In this document: positions 16,485 to 23,800 of the stretch, piece after piece
Layout of the letters: every line of letters begins with the position of its first letter
Position numbering within the stretch: the first letter of the stretch is position 1
Assembly: GCA_001296005.1 (NCBI GenBank)
Contig: LJHR01000013.1
Span: 1-42,896 of the forward strand
DNA length: 42,896 nt
Origin: an alpha proteobacterium AAP38
GTDB taxonomy: Bacteria; Pseudomonadota; Alphaproteobacteria; Azospirillales; Azospirillaceae
Reading direction: 5' to 3'
The notes under the pieces: generated by a model
Told to the model about the DNA's origin: nothing
Seen by the model: the letters and a program-made list of their open reading frames with translations, nothing else
Database searches by the model: none
Translations under genes and position numbers: made by a program

Positions 16485-17705
16485 CTAAGCCGCCTTCACA
16501 GCCTCAATAAACTTGCCCAGCACCTGCGCCACCCGCAGATGCTCTGGCACCGCATCACCGATGCGGCGGTCCAGTTCTTCATGCCAATGGTAGATCCGGC
16601 GTTCCTGATAGTTCAGGGAAATGCCCGTAAAGCCGCCGCTTTCAACCGATTTCTGGATGCTGTCCGCGAACTGCGTATCCTCTTCCAGGATACGGTCGAA
16701 GTTTGAAATCCGGGTTTCCCAGATTTCGGGGCGCGGACCATCGCCCCAGTCGGGGGAGAACCAGCAGACCTCAATATACATGCGGCGGATATCGATGGGC
16801 CAGAACACGATGAAGGGCATGCCCGTGGGCGCCGGCGGCACCACGATATTGGGATAGACATTGATCGACACATTGGCCGTACGCGGGATTTCGCCCACGG
16901 TCGGAATGTCGGGCAGACCCTTGGTGCCGGGGTCCTGCCAGCCGGGACGGCGGTTGGGCGTGACCATGCGCGAATGGCCGCCGGGCCACAGCGTCATGAA
17001 CGATCCGCGATGGTCCAGGAACCGGTCCACCGTATTCTGGTGGATGGATTTCAGGTGATAGACCTCCAGGAATGCATCCAGCAAGACCTTCACATTGCAT
17101 TCCACCACCACCCCATGCCGGTCGGCCAGGCGCAGATTCTGCGGCTGAAATTCCGACAGGTCGGGCACGACGGGGGCCAGATAATCCATCAACGGCCCGG
17201 CATCGGCATCCATATTGATGAAGTGCCAATTGCCGAAATTCTCGCACCGCACCTCGATCAGCGATTTGCATTTCAGGTCCAGCCCGACAAAGTCCCGCTT
17301 GTCACGCAGATTGATCAGGTCGCCCTTCAGATTATAGGTCCAGCCATGGTAACCGCAGACCATGCCACGGCCCTTGCCCTTTTCCTCCGTCACCACCGGC
17401 GCGCCACGGTGGCGGCAGGTATTATAAAAACAGCGGATCTTGTTGTCGTCGCCGCGCACGAAGAACAGCGGATCACCCAGCCGGTCCCATTTCAGGTACG
17501 ACCCGATCTCCGGCACCTCGTCCGCATGGATCGCATAGACCCAGGTGCGCCGCCACAGGGCCTGACGCTCCAGCTCATAGAATTCCGGGTCGACATAGCG
17601 GCCGGCGGGGATTTCCGGCAGTTCCGGGAAGTCATCCGGCGGGCCTTGCCGCGTGGACTCATACTGCATGCCGGCCTTGATACGGTCGATCTCCAGGGCG
17701 TCCAT
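16485..17705 (-). CDS. Rieske non-heme iron oxygenase, terminal subunit (1)
   Basis: A 406-residue ring-hydroxylating oxygenase. The Rieske [2Fe-2S] ligands are in CRHRGAP and CGYHGWTY. The catalytic domain has LLDAFLEVYHLKSIH (bridging Asp and two His ligands of the iron) and a later acidic ligand near EEDTQFADSIQ. No beta-subunit gene is nearby, so it is a homomeric type fed by separate ferredoxin and reductase. Start 17705 was chosen for its ribosome site (GGGAAGG) over an upstream frame extension. Its promoter region carries three GYRTAC-type motifs. Confidence 0.93.
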   Translation of the reverse strand: MDALEIDRIKAGMQYESTRQGPPDDFPELPEIPAGRYVDPEFYELERQALWRRTWVYAIHADEVPEIGSYLKWDRLGDPLFFVRGDDNKIRCFYNTCRHRGAPVVTEEKGKGRGMVCGYHGWTYNLKGDLINLRDKRDFVGLDLKCKSLIEVRCENFGNWHFINMDADAGPLMDYLAPVVPDLSEFQPQNLRLADRHGVVVECNVKVLLDAFLEVYHLKSIHQNTVDRFLDHRGSFMTLWPGGHSRMVTPNRRPGWQDPGTKGLPDIPTVGEIPRTANVSINVYPNIVVPPAPTGMPFIVFWPIDIRRMYIEVCWFSPDWGDGPRPEIWETRISNFDRILEEDTQFADSIQKSVESGGFTGISLNYQERRIYHWHEELDRRIGDAVPEHLRVAQVLGKFIEAVKAA

Positions 17706-17779
17706 GGTCCTTCCCTTTCCTTCTCTGTCTGCGCCCCTGATCCGCCACCGGGAGGACGGAATAAGCGCTTGTGCATTTT

Positions 17780-17832
17780 CCGCATACATAGCAGATCATC
17801 GTGCATACAGAAAGCACGTATTTTGTGTACTT
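17780..17832. promoter_or_regulatory. triple operator-like motif upstream of Rieske oxygenase 1
   Basis: GCATAC at 17782-17787, GCATAC at 17803-17808 and GTGTAC at 17825-17830 have centres 21 and 22 bases apart, so all lie on the same DNA face. They lie about 75-125 bases upstream of the oxygenase start, between it and the CoA-transferase stop. Same motif as upstream of other operons here; the binding protein is unproven. Confidence 0.45.
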
Positions 17833-19016
17833 CAAACGATCCTGGCCGAACGCAGCGCCGAAATGGCGGCGGCGTCATAGCCCAGTTCGGTCAGGATCGC
17901 GTCGGCATGTTCGCCCACGGTGGGCGGGCGTGAACGAATGCTGCCGGGGGTGGCGGACAGGGTCACGGGCGGCCCGGCAACCGGGGCAGGGCGTGGCAAG
18001 CCCGGATAATCCACCGGCTGCAACAGACCCGTTGCCTGCACCTGGGCATGGTCCAGAACCTGCTGCGGTGACAGGACGGGACCGCCGGGAATACCGGCCA
18101 CCGCCAGCGCCTCCACCGCCTGATCGGTGGTGCGGGTGCGGCACCATTCGGCCATGCGGGCGCAGAGTACCCCATTATTATCGCCGCGCGCCTGATCACT
18201 GCCAAAGCGGGGATCGGCCTTCCAGCCGGGTTCCCCCACCATGTCGCACCAGCGCGCGAACAGGCCATCGCCCACCGTATGGATCAGGACATGGCCGTCC
18301 AGGGTGGCGAACACGTCCGACGGGGCCGATGTCTGTACCCGGTTGCCGGTGCCGACCCGGTTGATGCCCGTCACCGCCTGTTCCACCAGAAAAGCATTGA
18401 ACAGGGTGACGCCAGTGGCCAGAAGGCTGGCCTGCACGGACTGCCCCCGCCCCGTGGCGCGTTTCTCCATCAGGGCCGCCATGGCGCCCAGGGCCGCGAA
18501 CATGCCGGTCCCGAAATCCACATAGGGCGCGCCGGCCTTCATCGGCTGTTCGGGCGTGCCGGAAAAATACATGGCGCCCGACATGGCCTGTCCCACCCCG
18601 TCGAACCCGCCGCGCGCCGCCCAGGGGCCGGTAGCACCGAAGCTGGAGATCAGGACGGGGATGATGTCGGGCTTGATGGCACGCAGGCTGTCCTCATCCA
18701 GCCCCATGGCGGACAGGGCCGGCGGCGGCAGGTTGGCAACCACGACATCGGCGGTGGCGACCAGACGGCGCACCACCTCCCGCCCTTCCGGCTTGGTTGG
18801 GTTCAGGGTCAGGGAGCGCTTATTGACGCCCATCTGCAGCCATCCCGCGCCCTCGCCACCGTCGGTCACCGGCGTGATGAACCGATCCTCACCCCCGCCC
18901 AGCCGTTCGACGCGGATAATTTCGGCCCCGAAATAGCCCAGCAGGGTGGCGCAATAGGGTCCGGCGACATAGCGCCCGAAATCCAGCACCCGTACCCCGC
19001 TCAGAACCTGTGACAC
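17832..19016 (-). CDS. CaiB/BaiF (class III) acyl-CoA transferase
   Basis: A 394-residue class III CoA transferase, which moves CoA between carboxylic acids through an aspartyl-CoA intermediate. Seen are the N-terminal LSGVRVLDFGRYVAGPYCA, NKRSLTLNPTKPEGRE and the catalytic Asp167 in PYVDFGTGMFAALGA. Length is normal for the family. GTG start with GGAGGG 7 bases upstream. It is divergent from Rieske oxygenase 2 and probably activates or recycles an acid intermediate of the pathway, beside the ATP-dependent ligase at 21039. Confidence 0.92.
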   Translation of the reverse strand: MSQVLSGVRVLDFGRYVAGPYCATLLGYFGAEIIRVERLGGGEDRFITPVTDGGEGAGWLQMGVNKRSLTLNPTKPEGREVVRRLVATADVVVANLPPPALSAMGLDEDSLRAIKPDIIPVLISSFGATGPWAARGGFDGVGQAMSGAMYFSGTPEQPMKAGAPYVDFGTGMFAALGAMAALMEKRATGRGQSVQASLLATGVTLFNAFLVEQAVTGINRVGTGNRVQTSAPSDVFATLDGHVLIHTVGDGLFARWCDMVGEPGWKADPRFGSDQARGDNNGVLCARMAEWCRTRTTDQAVEALAVAGIPGGPVLSPQQVLDHAQVQATGLLQPVDYPGLPRPAPVAGPPVTLSATPGSIRSRPPTVGEHADAILTELGYDAAAISALRSARIV

Positions 19017-19336
19017 GTCCCACCCTCCTCGCCGGGCCTTCCCGGTCTGTTGCTTTGCATACAGGATATAGCCATTTTACGTAAATATTCAAGCGCGCAT
19101 AAAATTAGGATTTCTGCGGCTTATGGACGCCACTGCATTATATCGTATGCCGCACCGCAGCAAAAATCGGCGGTTCCGACTTTTTAATTTTACACAGAAA
19201 CGGCATTGTGTGTATATTTTTCGAAACCAAACGGGATCGGTATGGGCCGCGCCCCTTTGCATGGCTCGTCGCAATCTGCGCGCCCCACCGCCCCGACAAG
19301 AAGTTCCAGGGAACCAGCGATCTGGGAGGATCATCC
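19017..19336. promoter_or_regulatory. divergent promoter region, CoA transferase / Rieske oxygenase 2
   Basis: This 320-base region drives both directions. It contains GCATAC at 19057-19062 (TTTGCATACAGGA), the reverse form GTATGC at 19145-19150 and GTGTATAT at 19210-19217. The centre (19070-19220) is AT-rich compared with flanking genes. No gene is seen. Confidence 0.45.
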
Positions 19337-20734
19337 ATGGACGGGATCAGTTCGTCTTTCGACTATCGCAAGGGCTGGTCGATCAATCCGGCGGCCAAGC
19401 CGGGCGATGTCGACGCCAAGGCACCCTTCATCGACAATGGCACGGAGAAGTTCGACCCCGCCCAATATTACGACAAGGGCTGGATGGCGCAGGAATGGGA
19501 GAAGCTGTGGACCAAGTCCTGGCTGATCGCCTGCCCGTCCAGCGATGTCCGCGAGGAGGGGGATTTCGCGACGTTCGAGATCGGTGCCGAGAATATCGTC
19601 GTGGTCCGGGGCGATGATGGCAAGGTCCGCGCCTTCTATAATGTCTGTCCGCACCGGGGTAACCGGTTGGTGCATACAGCACTCGGCAGTCTGGCGAACG
19701 GCTTTGCCTGTTCCTTCCATAGCTGGAAATTCAACCTGGATGGCAGCCTGAAGAACATCACCGACCGGGAGACGTTCCGTCCCGAGGTGGTGTGCCATAA
19801 TCCGGGGATGAGTGGGGTTCGGTGCGAGGAACTGGCCGGTCTGGTCTTCATCTCCATGAACCCGGACGCACCCGACCTGCGCGGCTGGCTGGGGCCGGTG
19901 GCGGACCATCTGGAGAGCTACCAGATCGACAAGATGCATGTGGTCCGGCAGGTGCGCAGCGAATGGGCCGCCAACTGGAAGGTCGGGGTCGATGCCTTTT
20001 ACGAGGTCTATCACCTGCATGCGGTGCATCCGGAAACCCAGGGCGTGATGGAGGATTATTTCGTCCAGTACGACCTGTTCCCCAACGGGATGAGCCGGAT
20101 GTGCATTCCCTTCTACCGGCCCAGCCCGCGCGTGCCCGATCAGTTGGGCGTGAATGAGGGGCTGAAAATGATGATGCCCGACGCGGCCCTGGACCCGACC
20201 GGTTTCACCGGTACGGCACAGGAGGTGCGCGCGGCGGCGCAGAAGGCCAAGCGTGAACGCGCCGAACGGCTGGGCCTGGGCTATGAAAAGCTGACCGATG
20301 CGCAACTGACCGACAGTTTCGCCTATGGCCTGTTCCCGAATGTGCAGATCGGCTGCCATCCGGAGGGCGTGTTCCTGATGCGCTTCATCCCGCACCCGGA
20401 GGACCCCGAACGATTCTTCTATGACATCACCATCCTGTTCCGGCCCGTGGGTGCCGTGGCAGAGGCGGCGGGCAATTATGATGTGCCGGCCTGGATGGGT
20501 CTGCCGGAAGGCACCGACATTTCCGGCCGTATCCGCCCCGATTGCGTGCATGTGCCGCTGGGCGAACCGGCCAATCTGGGTCTGGTGCTGGATCAGGATA
20601 GCGAGCTGTTGCCCGTGGTGCAGAAGGGCCTGCGCTCACGCGGGTTCAACGGCATGCTGTTCGGCGAACAGGAACAGCGCCTGCGCCATTTCCATGTCGA
20701 ACTGAACCGCTACATGGCGGGGGCGCCGCGATGA
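19337..20734 (+). CDS. Rieske non-heme iron oxygenase, terminal subunit (2)
   Basis: A 465-residue oxygenase. Rieske ligands are in CPHRGNRL and CSFHSWKF. The mononuclear iron site is VDAFYEVYHLHAVH, with a third ligand in LDQDSELLPVVQ. The C-terminal stretch EQEQRLRHFHVELNRY resembles the matching region of the oxygenase at 27574, so these two are closer to each other than to oxygenase 1. Start at 19337 has GGGAGGA 6 bases upstream. Its stop overlaps the next gene (ATGA), placing it at the head of a four-gene operon (oxygenase, ABM protein, CoA ligase, ABM protein). Confidence 0.93.
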   Translation: MDGISSSFDYRKGWSINPAAKPGDVDAKAPFIDNGTEKFDPAQYYDKGWMAQEWEKLWTKSWLIACPSSDVREEGDFATFEIGAENIVVVRGDDGKVRAFYNVCPHRGNRLVHTALGSLANGFACSFHSWKFNLDGSLKNITDRETFRPEVVCHNPGMSGVRCEELAGLVFISMNPDAPDLRGWLGPVADHLESYQIDKMHVVRQVRSEWAANWKVGVDAFYEVYHLHAVHPETQGVMEDYFVQYDLFPNGMSRMCIPFYRPSPRVPDQLGVNEGLKMMMPDAALDPTGFTGTAQEVRAAAQKAKRERAERLGLGYEKLTDAQLTDSFAYGLFPNVQIGCHPEGVFLMRFIPHPEDPERFFYDITILFRPVGAVAEAAGNYDVPAWMGLPEGTDISGRIRPDCVHVPLGEPANLGLVLDQDSELLPVVQKGLRSRGFNGMLFGEQEQRLRHFHVELNRYMAGAPR

Positions 20735-21042
20735 TCTTTTTCATCAGCCGCTTCACGGTCAAGCCGGAATGCGAGGCGGAATTCATCCGCCTCGCCACCG
20801 CTCTGACGGAGAAGGTCCGCGCGCATGAGCCCAAGACCCTCTACTACGCCTTCTACCGGGCCGATGGGCCGGGTCGCTTCGTGGTGGTGGAAAGCTTCCC
20901 CGACGAGGCGGCGGAGCATGAACATCAATCCACGCCCTGGTTCACACAGATCGTGCCGCAGATGATCCCGTGTTTCGACGGGCCCTATGTGCGGGAATAT
21001 TTCCATCCGCTGAACGCATCCGTGAAAGGTTCGACGGCATGA
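20731..21042 (+). CDS. small ABM/Dabb-like ferredoxin-fold protein (1)
   Basis: A 103-residue protein of the antibiotic-biosynthesis-monooxygenase-like dimeric alpha-beta barrel group. Typical features are the start FFISRFTVKPECEAEF, the FVVVESFPDEAAEHEH strand-helix and TPWFTQIVP. Members can be cofactor-free monooxygenases, isomerases or binding proteins. It is translationally coupled on both sides. A paralogue lies downstream of the CoA ligase at 22706, sharing the VKPE.EAEF start and TPWF motif. Confidence 0.75.
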   Translation: MIFFISRFTVKPECEAEFIRLATALTEKVRAHEPKTLYYAFYRADGPGRFVVVESFPDEAAEHEHQSTPWFTQIVPQMIPCFDGPYVREYFHPLNASVKGSTA

Positions 21043-22691
21043 GCAAGGCCGAACAGTTCATCCATGCCACCACGCTTGGCGACCTGCTGCTGTCGGCTGC
21101 CCATTCCTGGCCCGATACGGACGCGCTGATCTTTCCCGATGAAAGCCTGACCTACCGGGATCTGGCCGCCCGCGCCATGCGCCATGCCAAGGGGCTGATG
21201 GCGATGGGGATCAAGCCGGGCGACCATGTCGGGGTGCTGCTGCCGTCCTGCATCGAATTTGTCGATATCCTGTTCGGCGTGGCCCTGGCCGGCGGCGTGA
21301 CGGTGCCGATCAATGCCCGTTACCGCGCGCATGAACTGGCCTATGTCACCGACAATGCCGATCTGGTCACCATCATCACCACCGAACAGGTGGCCGATCA
21401 GCTGAATTTCGTGGATCGCCTGTGTGAGGGGCTGGCGGGGCTGGCCGAACAGACGGACCCGATGGCCCTGTCGTTGAAGGGCTGCCCGCGCCTGCGCTCC
21501 ATCATCCTGCTGGGCGATGGCGGACGGCCCTTTACCGTCACGGCGGACCGGTTCGATGCCATGGCCGACACTGTGACGGATGAAGCGGTGCATGAACGCC
21601 GGGCCTTTGCGCGAGTCCGCGCGCCCGGCATCATCCTCTACACATCCGGCACCACGTCGAACCCCAAGGGCTGTTTGATCAGCCATGAGGCCATTGTCCG
21701 CACGTCCCAGGCATTGGCGGAACGGTATGAGCTGACCGACCGTGACCGGTTCTGGTCGCCGCTGCCCTTGTTCCATATCGCGGCCATCCTGCCGCTGGTC
21801 GCCATCTATGCCAAGGGCGGCACCTACCTGTCGATGCAGCATTTCGATGCCGGCGTGGCCCTGAAAATGCTGGAAACGCACAAGGTGACGGCCACATACC
21901 CGTGCTTTGCGCCCATCATGGTCGACCTGATCCACCACCCGGATTTCGCGACCACGGACCTGTCCTCCATGCGGCTGATGAATTCGTCGCTGGCGGTACA
22001 GACCGGCGCGATGAAGGAGATGCTGGCCAAGGCCATGCCCAACTGCATCCAGGTCGGCACCTATGGCCTGTCGGAAGCGGCGGGCACCGTCTGCACCAGC
22101 AGCCTTTCCGACAGTTACGAGGTGCGGACGACACGGCTGGGCCGTCCCCTGCCGGGGATCGAGGTGAAGATCGTCGATGCCTTTGGCGACCCGCTGCCGG
22201 CGGGCGAAAAGGGCGAGATCCTGGTACGCAGCCCCGGCCTGCTGGATGGCTACTACAAGGACCCGGTGAAAACCGCAGAGGCGCTGCAGGGCGGCTGGCT
22301 GCATACGGGCGATGTCGGGTCGCTGGACGGATATGGCAACATCATGTTCCATGGCCGCACCAAGGACATGCTGAAGGTCGGCGGGGAGAATGTCGCCGCC
22401 GCCGAGATCGAGGCCTATATCGGCACACACCCGGCGGTGAAAATGTGTCAGGTGGTGGGCGCGCCCGATCCGCGCCTGGTGGAGGTGCCCGCCGCCTTCA
22501 TCGAACTGCATCCCGGCACGTCGCTGACGGCGCAGGAAGTGCTGGATTACTGCCGTGGCAAAATCTCCAGCTTCAAGGTGCCGCGCCATGTGCGGTTCGT
22601 GACGCAATGGCCCATGTCCACCAGCAAGATCCAGAAATACAAGCTGCGTCAGCAGCTTGAAGCGGAACTGGCGGCGGGTGCCGCCGCCTGA
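21039..22691 (+). CDS. acyl-CoA synthetase (AMP-forming)
   Basis: A 550-residue ANL-superfamily ligase that activates a carboxylic acid to its CoA thioester through an acyl-AMP. Motifs are the P-loop ILYTSGTTSNPKG (199-211), TYGLSEAAGTV, GWLHTGDVGSLDGYGN, GRTKDMLKVGGENV and the C-terminal catalytic Lys in TSKIQKYKLRQQL. Start 21039 overlaps the upstream stop (ATGA) and has GAAAGG upstream. It is the likely entry step to the CoA-linked part of the pathway. The acid substrate is not predictable from these motifs. Confidence 0.93.
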   Translation: MSKAEQFIHATTLGDLLLSAAHSWPDTDALIFPDESLTYRDLAARAMRHAKGLMAMGIKPGDHVGVLLPSCIEFVDILFGVALAGGVTVPINARYRAHELAYVTDNADLVTIITTEQVADQLNFVDRLCEGLAGLAEQTDPMALSLKGCPRLRSIILLGDGGRPFTVTADRFDAMADTVTDEAVHERRAFARVRAPGIILYTSGTTSNPKGCLISHEAIVRTSQALAERYELTDRDRFWSPLPLFHIAAILPLVAIYAKGGTYLSMQHFDAGVALKMLETHKVTATYPCFAPIMVDLIHHPDFATTDLSSMRLMNSSLAVQTGAMKEMLAKAMPNCIQVGTYGLSEAAGTVCTSSLSDSYEVRTTRLGRPLPGIEVKIVDAFGDPLPAGEKGEILVRSPGLLDGYYKDPVKTAEALQGGWLHTGDVGSLDGYGNIMFHGRTKDMLKVGGENVAAAEIEAYIGTHPAVKMCQVVGAPDPRLVEVPAAFIELHPGTSLTAQEVLDYCRGKISSFKVPRHVRFVTQWPMSTSKIQKYKLRQQLEAELAAGAAA

Positions 22692-22705
22692 CGGGAGTTT
22701 GGTTC

Positions 22706-22996
22706 ATGTACACCATCGTCGCCAAGCTGTTCGTGAAGCCGGAAATGGAGGCGGAATTCGTCGCCGCCATGACGGCCCTCACGACCAAGGTCCTGGCCCA
22801 CCAGCCGGATGTCAGCGTCTATCTATTCAAGAAAATCCGTGGCCGCGCCCATGCCTACGCCGCCATCGAACAGCACCCGTCCCAGGATTATTTCCGCCAG
22901 GTCCATTGCACCACGCCCTGGTTCCAGGAACTGGTGCCCCTCGTGATGCCGTGTCTGGCGGAACCGATGGTGCTGGAGGAATTTGACGATCTGTGA
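22706..22996 (+). CDS. small ABM/Dabb-like ferredoxin-fold protein (2)
   Basis: A 96-residue paralogue of the protein at 20731 (TIVAKLFVKPEMEAEF, HCTTPWFQELVPLVMP), 14 bases after the CoA ligase stop with GGGAG upstream. Two copies flanking a ligase suggest duplication, perhaps to act on substrates before and after activation, or to form a heterodimer. The fold assignment is fair; the activity is unknown. Confidence 0.75.
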   Translation: MYTIVAKLFVKPEMEAEFVAAMTALTTKVLAHQPDVSVYLFKKIRGRAHAYAAIEQHPSQDYFRQVHCTTPWFQELVPLVMPCLAEPMVLEEFDDL

Positions 22997-23008
22997 GGGG
23001 CGTGTCTA

Positions 23009-23145
23009 CCTCACCCTCCCACCCGTTAACACGGGCGGGCCCCTCCCTCTCCCGCAAGCGGGCGAGGGGCGGAATTTTTAACCCCTCGCCCACGAAGGTG
23101 GGAGAGGGAGGGGCCCGTTGGCCCCAGCCAACGGGAGGGTGAGGG
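23009..23145. repeat. palindromic dispersed repeat, family 1, copy C
   Basis: Outer arms CCTCACCCTCCC / GGGAGGGTGAGG, with inner arms as in copy A. It shares with copy D the variable outer stem (CCCGTTAACACGGGCGGG ... CCCGTTGGCCCCAGCC). It is in the same orientation as D, and the pair flanks the DUF559 gene. Confidence 0.88.
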
Positions 23146-23226
23146 TAATCCCGCCCAAAAGCCCTTGACCCGCGCGCACAACCGAATCACTATAAATCAC
23201 CGATAAACCACAACCGGAAACCCGCC

Positions 23227-23640
23227 ATGTCCGGCGATGCGCGCGCCCGGCACCTGCGTCGGAGCGCCACGGATGCTGAGCGGCACTTCTGGGGCTGGGT
23301 ACGCGGCCGGCGGTTCATGGGGCTGAAATTCCGGCGGCAGGAACCGGTGGACCGCTACATAGCGGACTTCATCTGCCCCGAACTGAACCTGATCGTGGAG
23401 ATCGATGGCAGCCAACATGGCCCCACTATCGATGCCACGCGCACCAGTGTGCTGGAACGCGCCGGCTTTACGGTCATCCGTTTCGACAATCACTATATAT
23501 TGACCAACCGCGAAGGCGTGCTGCGCGAACTGGCGCGACGCATCGGTCGCTATGCCGAGTATATGCGCGGGGTCGAGGGCGTCGTTCCGGCAGCACCGGT
23601 TGCGATAGCACGGCTGGGAAGGGCGCGGGTGGGCAAGTAG
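23227..23640 (+). CDS. DUF559 (Vsr-like) endonuclease-domain protein
   Basis: A 137-residue protein of the DUF559 family, related to very-short-patch repair and PD-(D/E)XK nucleases. Seen are RRSATDAERHFWGWVRGRR, GLKFRRQEPVDRYIADFIC and the core LIVEIDGSQH, followed by FTVIRFDNHYIL. The likely catalytic residues are the Asp of ADF, the Glu and Asp of VEIDG, and the His. A weak promoter (CTTGAC at 23164, TATAAA at 23191, spacing long) precedes it. It is framed on both sides by direct copies of repeat family 1, so gene and repeats may move or duplicate together. It is unrelated to the surrounding catabolism. Confidence 0.85.
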   Translation: MSGDARARHLRRSATDAERHFWGWVRGRRFMGLKFRRQEPVDRYIADFICPELNLIVEIDGSQHGPTIDATRTSVLERAGFTVIRFDNHYILTNREGVLRELARRIGRYAEYMRGVEGVVPAAPVAIARLGRARVGK

Positions 23641-23650
23641 CGACGTCGTT

Positions 23651-23788
23651 CCCTCACCCTCCCACCCGTTAACACGGGCGGGCCCCTCCCTCTCCCGCAT
23701 AGCGGGCGAGGGGCTAAAACTTCACCCCTCGCCCACGAACGTGGGAGAGGGAGGGGCCCGTTGGCCCCAGCCAACGGGAGGGTGAGGG
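23651..23788. repeat. palindromic dispersed repeat, family 1, copy D
   Basis: Nearly identical to copy C over its whole length and in the same orientation, 505 bases beyond it. It lies between the DUF559 stop and the 3' end of the E2 gene (23801). Confidence 0.88.
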
Positions 23789-23800
23789 CAACCCCACCCC

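Noticed and set aside
20985-22607. 540-codon frame antisense to the acyl-CoA synthetase
   Set aside because: The sense strand has full ANL motifs; the antisense product is rich in His, Arg and Gln, typical of a shadow.
23009-23788. Repeats C and D considered as a CRISPR or IS
   Set aside because: Only two direct repeats with a gene between them, no spacers, and no transposase motif in the DUF559 protein.
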